Positions 56,203 through 64,000 of a stretch of 64,000 bases of DNA are shown piece after piece. The notes under the pieces were generated by a model, which saw only the letters and a list, made by a program, of their open reading frames with translations, was not told the origin of the DNA and ran no database searches. The stretch's first letter is position 1, and each line of letters begins with the position of its first letter. The stretch is taken from positions 9,839,566 through 9,903,565 of the forward strand of contig OX336340.1 in NCBI GenBank assembly GCA_946902875.1, read 5' to 3'. The stretch is from Nematopogon swammerdamellus. Taxonomy: Eukaryota; Arthropoda; Insecta; Lepidoptera; Adelidae. The position numbers and the translations under genes were made by a program.

Positions 56203-57451
56203 TTTTTTTTTTATGGATACTGACATGGTTGGCTACATCACCTACAACGTCCGTGATGTCAGCCCATAACACCGGGTGAACTAGGTTACTCATGTGTCCG
56301 CTACAGCGAAACGTAGCTGAAAACCGTTGCCACGCCTCTAACGTATCGCATCGGTGTTGTCATAGCAAACATCGGCTATCGGCTATCGGCTACCAACCAA
56401 CCAACCAACCAAAGTATAGGTAGGTAGCGAGCGAGCGAACGAACAGCGTATGCCAGGCAGGCTGACAGACAACTGATATCCGACAACTATTATGCCTTCC
56501 CTCTCTCTTTAAGTAAGTCCCCAAATGCAAGAAAGAGCACGTGCGATTCCTTTTAGTTTCACCAAATAAATCTTTTCATGGAAAAATTACCTTTATGGTA
56601 GAACCAATAAGGTCGTATTTGGGTTGGAAATCTACGAAGATCTTAGATATTTACGAAATATCTAACGGCGCGGGTGACAACTGACAACTAGAACAGTTGT
56701 CAGTTATTTAGATATCAGAACAACCAGTTGTGCCAATCCAGTCAGTTTCAGTTAGTTTTAGTGCCGGCCGATCGAGCCAGTAGCCACTAGCCAGCCACCA
56801 CAGATTACCGATACACTCGGTGCGGTACGGACGGTGACGGACGGTGCGTGCGGTGCGTTACGGTTTCGGTGGCGGCCGGTGCGGCGCGCAGCGCCGCTGC
56901 CCGAGCGGTGCCGCTGCGCGGAGAGATATCCATAGTATCGGTGCGTACGTGCTGCGCTGTGATGTGGCTGTGATGTGTTTGTGAATAGTGATGTATGCCA
57001 CACGGTGCGTTCCGGCGTCGCGCCGCGCAGGCACGCCGGACACGCAGAACGTTGAGTTGAGTTACGTAGTTCAGGACAGAAACTTTGTTTATACTTTACT
57101 GTGTATTTAAGTGTGTAGGTACAACTCTTCTTTCTTAGTGTGTAGGTTTTTCGTTAATAAACAATGACATAGTGCGTGAACATAGTGTATAAAAAAAAAT
57201 TGATTAGTGTTAAAATAAATTATGTAAAGACAGAACTTTACTTTTAAAATGTTAAAAAGAAAGGCATCATAATGGCCAACAAAAATGTAATGGTATGTAA
57301 TAGTTCGTGTTTTCCGTCCAGTTTAGTGTAGCCGACATGAAATGAAGGGAAGCACTGACATGGCACCTAGTTCACCCTGTGTTATGGGCTGACATCACGG
57401 ATGTTGTAGGTGATGTAGCCAACCGTGTCAGGTTCCATAAAAAAAAAAAGC

Positions 57452-57486
<35 letters not shown>

Positions 57487-57782
57487 TAGGAATCAGAGTT
57501 TTTGATACCGATATTTGGCAACGGATATCAATATCGGTATTGAAGACAGATATCGGTTAGATCACGGTTGCCAAAAATTGTTGATAACCCACATGACTAA
57601 ACTAGGTGCCATATCAGTGCTTCCCCCTTTGGTCGTGCCGGCTACACTGAACTGGTCGGAAAACACAAACTATTTACATAGCCGTTTTGACCGACGTTTC
57701 ATTCAGTGCGGTGGTACCAACCCGGGCGGGTTAAACCCTACCACCAAGTAAGATTAGGAGGGAAGGGACCTACAAGGGACCT
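56203..57782 (-). mobile_element. SINE (minus) split by the short P-like element
   Basis: The 3' part is at 56203-56286 (ttttatggatactgacatgg ... gggtgaactaggt) and the 5' part at 57600-57782 (aactaggtgccatatcagtg ... taagattaggagggaaggga). Between them lies the 1313-bp element, with aactaggt duplicated at both junctions. Confidence 0.88.
56287..57599 (-). mobile_element. P-element-like transposon, internally deleted inverted copy
   Basis: TACTCATGTG at the left and CACATGACTA at the right are the ends of the element at 52451-55284 in opposite orientation. aactaggt flanks both sides (56279-56286, 57600-57607). It is nearly identical to the long copy's 52451-53631 and 55138-55284 but lacks 1513 bp (53632-55144), including the THAP exon. 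The deletion endpoints share the 7-bp repeat cctatac, typical of internal deletions formed during incomplete gap repair. It carries the same SINE fragment (57302-57440). Confidence 0.88.
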
Positions 57783-58335
57783 GCTTGGTAGACAAGGTAT
57801 CCTTAAGGAGGTCGAGGGAGGAATTCAACTGAGTAGGGCTGCCTCGGAAATTTAAAATACGCCCCGAGGTCTAACCTGTATATATTATGACCAGCGCGTC
57901 CTACCGTTTATGACGTACGGGTGTGAAACGTGAGCTCTGACTATGGTTGTTTTCAAAAGTTGCCCAGCGAGCGATGGAACTAGCCATGCTGGGCTGGCCT
58001 GGGAGCATAGCTAGGCGAAATGGTGCGTAATGAATGACTAATGAATGAGGCAATCCGCCGTCGCACCAAAGTAATCGATATTGGAAACCAGGTGGATAAG
58101 CTAAAATGGCAGTGGGCTGGGCACGTTAGCTGATTAGCTGACGACGACCGTTGGAGTAACCATGTACTACATTGGCGGCTGTGGACAGGAAAATGGAGTG
58201 TGGAAGACCACCCGCCAGGTGGGACGCCGACATGAAGTATGCCGTCGGAAAGCAGTGGTCCGTACCGCTGAAGGCCGAGAGACTGGAGGAAAATTGAAGG
58301 CGTATGTCCAGCAGTAGACGCTTACACGCTGACTG
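57780..58335 (+). pseudogene. RTE-clade LINE 3' fragment inside the hAT element
   Basis: Broken frames give VLPFMTYGCET, RVRNE-like text, LKWQWAGHVS, DRWSNHVLHWRLWTGKWSV and PPGG, ending in gcgtatgtccagcagtagac and a (tgac)n tail. These are the conserved C-terminal blocks of RTE-type reverse transcriptases. Many stops and shifts make it dead. 58343-58388 after it has the gaaccctcggtgcgcgagtt hairpin motif of another repeat. Confidence 0.75.
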
Positions 58336-58632
58336 ACTGACGACTGACAGAGAACCCTCGGTGCGCGAGTTCGACTCGCACTTGACCGGTTTTCAGGGTG
58401 CAAAAGATACAGCTCTTTACAGGTAAGACAAACAGACGGACGGACAGACGGCCTAGGCTTAGTAAAATGGTCCCGTACGTATAAGGAACACTAAAAATGT
58501 GGTGAATTTTTTATAATTTGAATAACAGGAGAATTTTTTAGGAGGACGAAAACTTTCTAGGAGATTTTTAGGAGATTTTCGAAGTCAATCTAGGAGAATT
58601 TCAAAATTTGAGTTGGCAACACTGCTGAAACG

Positions 58633-58978
58633 CTCTTCAGCACTGCCTCAAAGAGAAGTCTGTGGTGCAGGTGCATGCCTGTTTCGTTCGTTCCGTACAT
58701 CCATTCATTGGACCGACGGACGACACGACTTTCGTATTTGCTATATAAATAGTCATTGCCTGCTGCCCAGCGTAGCTGTTCGGCCCACCGCCGCCGTCGC
58801 GTCGTATCCGTGGCTGTTTGGACCATTGTTTACAACTTGCGGTTCTTCTGTGATCTCTGTGCTTCAAGAACCTGTCTACCAATTATTGTGCTCCCGTATA
58901 TTATCTTGGTTGAGCCGGGTTGTATTCTAGGTGTGGTGTGTTCCCATTCGTGGGAACTGTGAGAAAGGTCGAATCAAA
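58633..58978 (+). promoter_or_regulatory. 5' region of the spermine synthase-like gene
   Basis: Between the hAT target duplication and the ATG. Moderately GC-rich (cagcgtagctgttcggccca, ccgccgccgtcgcgtcgtat) with alternative short ORFs on both strands. Probably promoter and 5' UTR; no core motif is asserted. Confidence 0.4.
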
Positions 58979-61900
58979 ATGTCGGTGCAGACGATGCTCC
59001 TTGACTTCTCCCTCGACGCTGCTCGAGTGGGCGACAAAGCTGGCCAGAAAGCCGTGTTCGCGATGCTAGAAGACGTGCTGAACGAATATGTTACGGGTAA
59101 TGCTGGGAGCGTGGATAAACGTGCGTTTACCCTGTTGAACTTAGGTTTATCCAAGCTGGCTTGTTATGTATTTTGTTTTTATTGCTTTGCATACTTAAAT
59201 TTCAATATAGTTGAATCAATCTGTATTTATAGGTTGACTGGAAAAAATAATTTATAGTGATAAGGCCACCTTTGCACGCTATTGTTCTTTTGTATATTTT
59301 ATATTGTCATTCTGTGCATTTTCTTATGTTTTGATGTGCAATAAAGAATGTATATCTATCTATCTATCCATACATAGGTACGCACTCAAACACTGTGTAG
59401 GTAAATTTCTTCATACACACGCTGTATACCGACAATCGGGGTGAGCAGAGTAATCGGTGTTGTGCTCCAAGGAAGCTTGTATATTACAGCATAGCACAGA
59501 CCACCTTTAGCAAAGTACCTATTCGGACAAGATAACTATCAAGCAGCCAGTAAGGCACGAAGACCCACCTGCAGCATGACTTGGTGGAAGGACAGTGCCA
59601 AAGTGAGAGGTGGCTATCATGTCGCCTTTTAGCACTGCATCTTTTCCTTATCCCTTAGTCGCCGTTTACGACATGCACCGGGAGAGATGAATTGGGGCTA
59701 TTCTTTTTAAGTATCTGCCACATGGTAATGCAAAACAAAACACATAAAATACATATATCAATAAGTTGGAGACATGACCTAATATTGACCCAAGATATGG
59801 AACCTCGATTCCATCTAGACCTGTACGTACACTATAGAGTGATATAAACAGAGCTGTAATAGGAGCAGGGGTCGAGAGGCTAGCGGGAAGTCAGGGGGGG
59901 GGGGGGGGGGGGTTGGAGTGAGGAAAGCCAGTTACGTATTGGAACCCAGCCCCCAAGTGCATGAATGCAAAAGCAATTTATTTATTCCAAAACATGCATG
60001 TAAAATCTTTAAAAAAAATTAAATAGAACTTCTCGTATTCCGTGTTCTAAGTAGCATACCACAGACCTTGACCTTTCTTAGTTTACCTGACCTTGCTAGA
60101 ATCAAGTAAAGGAAATTAGATTTAACCCATGGACTAAATATACTGGACCCATCATTAACGTCGCCAACAAAGCGAACCGGGGTCGCCGCGAAAGGGGTAA
60201 GAAGAAGACGAGGGAGCGGGGAATGTTGCGTATGCGATGTTTTTCCATCTCTGTCGATCACGCAGTCGCACAGTATTTCTTTCCTCGTCTACGAATTCAC
60301 CTACTCACACTTAAAGAGGAGAAAGAGATAAGGTGATCGAGTGCCTTCGTGAGTGAGCGAGATGCAGTTCGAACGCGCTCAAGCAGTCAGTGAGCCTGGC
60401 GCCCGTGCGTGGTTACTCCCGCTCGCCTATGTATGATCGGTCCAGTATATTTTGTCCATGGATTTAACCACTCACGTGTCGCCGTTTCAAAATTGACCGT
60501 AAGGTGACCGAAACGTTACATTGTTATTTTGAAATACACGATTTTTTAATATTGGGAAGGCTAATTATACTTCTAATAAAGGTGAAGTTATGTCCTACTT
60601 GATCTGATTAACTTTGACGCCAATCTAGAGCAACACATTTATAGACAACACAGGTATAGATAAGTTTGTAAGAAAATTTTACCTATTTTTCATATTTAAT
60701 TTAATGATTGACATAAGTATAAATTTCTTGTATACAATGTTGTCCTTGAATAAAGAATATAAAATTGTACAATATGCAAGGGCTGCGAATGGTGGCGGAC
60801 GTGTCTGTGGATAACGGGCTGATGAAGCTGCTGGTGGGGTACTGCGGCACCTCCGTGGCCATCCGCGTGTTCGACCGCGGCCTCGTCACACTCAACATCG
60901 AGTTTTACAAGGAGGAGACTGAGGATCCCATTATTAGCTTCAAGGTAAGTTTTCGTCGGACATACCTACATCATTTTTAATAAATCACATATTTTTTTGT
61001 ATCTTTGGGATAAATGGCTTAAATTCTGTGGTGTTTGGTATGAAAGTAGTAATTTATACCAAACCAAAAAAAAAAGTCTTCAATGCGCCTCAACTAATTA
61101 ACCCATCATGTTTGTTCATGGCCGGAATTCCCCGGCCGGAGCTGAATAGTATGGTGTATGGCTCTATGCGCGATGACATACTAGTGCCGATGACTAGTGC
61201 CGATGCACGTTCCATACAATTTCCTCAGCCTGGCCCGAAATCTATGAGTGTGTCTTCGGGCTTAGAGGATTTTGGCACCTTATATTCCAATATTGGCTTC
61301 AGGCACATAGATCGGTCTATTATCTCCTCCTACAAAACTCCTGACAGATAACCACACCCTCTGGGTTCGTTGGCTTGGCCGTTGTGGGAGAGTCCCGGCT
61401 GGAGGGCATCAAGGTTCAAGTTACAATCCCTTGATAATCATATTCTTACTGTATATGGTTATTTTGCTCCAGTTAAACATTTAAAGTGCCGCATATAAAT
61501 TAATTATGTGTTACGGTATTGAGACTCAGGTTACTTCCTACAAATTGAGAGCTTGTAGAATGTACATTTGCCAAGTCTATGTTAACTTTTTACCAAGAAA
61601 ACTCTTGTAGTAAGCAACCCTGTTGTGAATCTGTATTTGATCAAAAGGTAAGGTTGAGCAGAAAATAATGTTGTGTTCTAGTGCTCTAAGCTACTGAAAA
61701 GGTCCATAAAGATGTCCTTGGCTTGTGACCGAATAAAATTGTTGCCAACCATCAAACGAGGCTACAAATATGATGTGTACCTCACTAGCTCAGGTCAGCC
61801 GACTAAACATTGGCCCCATCGAGTTCCCTTTTATTTTTTCTCTAGTATTATGTGTTCCGCCTTTTTCTTTGTTTTTATTTATTTGTTCTGCATCCTCTTG

Positions 61901-62564
61901 TTTCCTTTGATACATTATTTTGTTGACAATTTTAAGAAGTCTTACTTGGCTTAGGATTACAGAGTGGTTTTATACATTCTACGCCAAGATTACGTGACGT
62001 GCATTCAGAAAGTTTTTGTGCCAGGCTTACCTATTTGCTTGTACCATAATATTGTGTATTGCATTATGTTTAAAGAACCTCCTTACTGCATTATAATATA
62101 TCTGGGGATACTCACCTTCCATTTTTATTTATGTATTTGTTGCATTAGCCCTCCTGCACTTACTTTTGCTGCGTAAGGAGAAGCGTTACAAAACTTTGTT
62201 TGGCTATTTTATTATTATGCTAAAGCATTAACCATATAAATAATATGATTTATTGATATTCTTACTGAGACTTTAGTTTGAAATTGGCAAGAATGTTTTT
62301 TTTTTTTCATATAATCATCCAACGTTTAAATGTAAGAGACGCTCAACCTTACACGCTCCGATCTCCACTGTGCTCCGTGCATGTTGTTTACCTGCATTTT
62401 AATGCAATTTCCTTTTGTTGGTTTTGTTTTCTTTTTTATTTTCTTTTGTCAATAGTCTGCGAGAGCGTTGGAGATGTCCATCAAAAAGTACCTGTCTACC
62501 ACAAAGTCACAGGCGTACGCTCCAATAAAGAGATGCTTGTTTGGAAGGTACTTCCCCAGTGCCG
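58979..62564 (+). CDS. Sms: Spermine synthase-like, N-terminal exons (3' partial)
   Basis: Exons: 58979-59096 (MSVQTMLLDFSLDAARVG...), 60781-60944 (LRMVADVSVDNG ... FYKEETEDPIISFK), then two alternative versions of exon 3: 61682-61793 (KMSLACDRIKLLPTIKRGYK...) and 62456-62564 (ALEMSIKKYLSTTK ... YAPIKRCLFGRYFPSA). Both versions start in phase 0 and end in phase 1. The order of blocks (N-terminal LDF, a V-x-IRVFDRGLVTLNI strand pair, then a linker with LPxIKRG...Y) follows animal spermine synthase, whose N-terminal domain dimerises and whose C-terminal aminopropyltransferase domain makes spermine from spermidine and decarboxylated S-adenosylmethionine. The catalytic domain lies beyond 64000. 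Similarity is recognised by pattern, not by a search. Splice sites are GT-AG; the acceptor of exon 2 (tatgcaag) has a weak pyrimidine tract. Confidence 0.75.
59425..59720 (-). repeat. Reversed family-B repeat, Sms intron 1
   Basis: gacaatcggggtgagcagag, cacctgcagcatgacttggt, cccttagtcgccgtttacga, tgcaccgggagagatg. It is preceded by a tatctatctatc tail at ~59350. A 19-base G run lies shortly after (59894-59912). Confidence 0.75.
59721..60780. other. Remainder of Sms intron 1
   Basis: Includes the G19 tract at 59894-59912. tggactaaatatactggacc (60130-60150) is matched by ggtccagtatattttgtcca (60439-60460), suggesting a ~330-bp insertion with TIRs and a GC-rich middle. No gene. Confidence 0.4.
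61028..61351 (+). other. Unexplained 107-codon ORF in an Sms intron
   Basis: Reads MVFGMKVVIYTKPKKK, then FMAGIPRPELNSMVYGSMRD and ends DRSIISSYKTPDR. Composition is coding-like against AT-rich flanks. It may be a retroelement piece or processed fragment; no domain is recognised. A related-looking GC-richer tail continues to ~61440. Confidence 0.25.
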
Positions 62565-62619
62565 GTAAGTGCATCCTCAACACTATTATTTATTGAACTG
62601 AAAAGTACCTGCATACATA

Positions 62620-62935
62620 CCACACGCTCTATCCATACAATCGGGGTAAGCAGAGTAATCGGTGTTGTTCTGCAAGAACTCCACTGTATATTTCAGCACA
62701 ACATCAACCACCATGTATAGCAAAGTATAAGGACAAGATAACTATCAAGCAGCAAGTAAGCACGAAAACCCACCTGCTACATACTCGGTGTAAGGATTGT
62801 GCCAAGGTGAGAGGTGGCTATCCTGTCGCCCTTTAGCACGGCAACTCGTCCTTATCCCTTAGTCGCTCTTTATGACATGCACGGGGAGAGAAGCAGTGGC
62901 GTTATTCTTTTTAAGTACCAGCCCCACGCGGTATC
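62620..62935 (-). repeat. Reversed family-B repeat downstream of exon 3b
   Basis: acaatcggggtaagcagagt, tgttctgcaagaactccact, cacctgctacatactcggtg, cttatcccttagtcgctctt, gcacggggagagaagcagtg. Confidence 0.75.
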
Positions 62936-63063
62936 TGTATACTGCGTACGAAAAGTATGTGCATCTTACTTTGAATACAAGCAGATTCAGATTTATTTCG
63001 TAAAATATCTACACAATGTGAGCATTTATAGTTCAAATTAAAATTATGGAAACCATTATTTCA

Positions 63064-63200
63064 GATACAATCCCGTTGTAGAGCGTCATCTCAGTCGCAC
63101 GAACTCGCCTGACTCCATGCGACAGGGACCACGCTCTACAACTGGATTGTCTCTTACTAAAGCTTGATGTTCATTATTTACTGCCTGGTACTGTACTTAA
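63064..63200. mobile_element. Palindromic MITE, copy 2
   Basis: gttgtagagcgtcatctcag and ccacgctctacaactggatt pair as in 30745-30920; the right outer part gatgttcattatttactgcc also matches that copy. Confidence 0.65.
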
Positions 63201-63259
63201 TTATGTGGTCTACCTACCTATACCTATATAAGTACATTAATATCAAGTAAGAGTAACAT

Positions 63260-63400
63260 GATGACAGTCAGTCAGACAACGCTTATGCGTCCATCCACTG
63301 CTGGACATACGTATACACCTATCCAATGTTTCTTTAGTCCTCCCGACTATCAGCTATATGGAACCACTGATTGCCTCCAACGACGTACACAATTCAAATG
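63260..63400 (-). repeat. RTE-type LINE 3' end fragment (antisense)
   Basis: gacagtcagtcagacaacgc, ttatgcgtccatccactgct, ggacatacgtatacacctat, tttagtcctcccgactatca, equivalent to 32140-32335. Confidence 0.5.
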
Positions 63401-63797
63401 TTGTCTTCCCACACTCAATTTTACTCACGTTTTGTTTGATAAAAGCTACAATGAAAGTAAACATTCAAAATTAGACTAACATTATAATTTTCAAAGAATT
63501 TCCATTTTTGTATGAATAATCTTCCATCATATTTTCCTGATACCTTGAAAGCGAATTATATTTGTGGCCTTCTATAATTGTCTCATATGCGTAAAACATA
63601 TACTAGCTGGCAGGTTTCCAAATGTTGCCTAAGAACATTTGCCAGGGCTCTATGGAGAAGACTATCTGAAGAGATATGAACCAATGAGATGGTGAACCAA
63701 AATAACTATCTAAAGATGAAGGAAGATTTTTCTTGGCCATAAGTTGTTTATGTATTTAATATACATTTTTCAGATACATTTAATGACAGATAAACCT

Positions 63798-64000
63798 TTT
63801 TTTTTATGGAAACTGACACGGTTGGCTACATCACCTAGAACATCCGTAATGTCAGCCCATAACAGCGGGTGAACTTGGAGCCACGTCAGTGCTTCCCTTC
63901 GGTCGTGCCGGCTACACTGAACTGGACGGAAAACACAAACTATTTACATAGCCGGTTCGACCGACCTTTCATTTAGTGCGGTGGTACCAACCCGAGCAGG
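63798..64000 (-). mobile_element. SINE (minus), cut by the right edge
   Basis: ttttatggaaactgacacgg ... gtcagcccataacagcgggt ... ctacactgaactggacggaa ... gcggtggtaccaacccgagc. The head would lie beyond the window. Confidence 0.8.

Larger units (their letters stand above)
55345..58624. mobile_element. hAT transposon with perfect 8-bp target duplication
   Basis: Ends are CAGTGTTGCCA (55345-55355) and TGGCAACACTG (58614-58624), an exact 11-bp inverted pair of the hAT type. ctgaaacg flanks both sides (55337-55344, 58625-58632). Subterminal AGGAGA motifs are clustered at both ends (about 55360-55480 and 58528-58600), as expected for transposase binding sites. The interior has been overwritten by a dispersed repeat (55790-55960), a SINE, the short P-like copy and an RTE LINE fragment; no transposase ORF remains. 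It lies about 350 bp upstream of the spermine synthase-like start codon. Confidence 0.88.

Noticed and set aside
52451..57599. One giant inverted repeat as a single palindromic element
   Set aside because: Each arm has its own distinct 8-bp target duplication, so they are two separate insertions in opposite orientation.

Overview
This window is eukaryotic nuclear DNA, almost certainly from a moth or butterfly. It has interstitial (CCTAA)n, the insect TTAGG telomere repeat, next to R1-clade (TRAS/SART-type) retrotransposon fragments. It also has tRNA-derived SINEs, several AT-rich dispersed families, GT-AG introns in the host genes, and very little coding DNA. Most open reading frames in it are shadows or transposon debris.

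Four host genes can be supported. (1) Positions 959-4873, + strand: the last two exons of a C-type-lectin-domain gene whose 5' part lies off the left edge; it has a long basic tail. (2) Positions 31296-42600, + strand: a complete eight-exon RPGR-like gene (RCC1 propeller, acidic tail, C-terminal CNIL CaaX box), starting with a 28-nt coding exon separated by a 5.6-kb transposon-filled intron. (3) Positions 43807-48767, - strand: a complete four-exon eIF4E gene, convergent with the RPGR-like gene. (4) Positions 58979 to beyond the right edge, + strand: the 5' part of a spermine synthase-like gene, with two tandem, phase-equivalent versions of one exon that look mutually exclusive.

The remainder is a transposon graveyard. 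1-2.7 kb: dispersed repeat and two hAT-type elements in the lectin intron. 8.5-12.6 kb: SINE, LINE 3' end, a ~1-kb fold-back element, a Helitron helicase remnant and a seven-copy 130-bp satellite. 15.2-16.5 kb: a TA-flanked DNA transposon with a GC-rich core. 20.1-26 kb: a fold-back element, two degenerate R1-clade LINEs and two telomere-type arrays. 26.6-30.3 kb and 34-36.5 kb: TIR elements, tandem repeats and two copies of a ~1-kb dispersed repeat. 49.3-50.4 kb: a PIF/Harbinger-type element with TAA duplications.

The most striking region is 52.4-58.6 kb, just upstream of the spermine synthase gene. A 2834-bp transposon with an exact 8-bp target duplication carries a THAP zinc-finger first exon, which suggests the P-element superfamily. 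A second, inverted copy (1313 bp) has its own 8-bp duplication and lacks 1513 bp between two 7-bp direct repeats. That copy sits in a SINE, which sits in a 3.28-kb hAT element with a perfect 8-bp duplication. All element and gene calls were made by eye; no database search was run.
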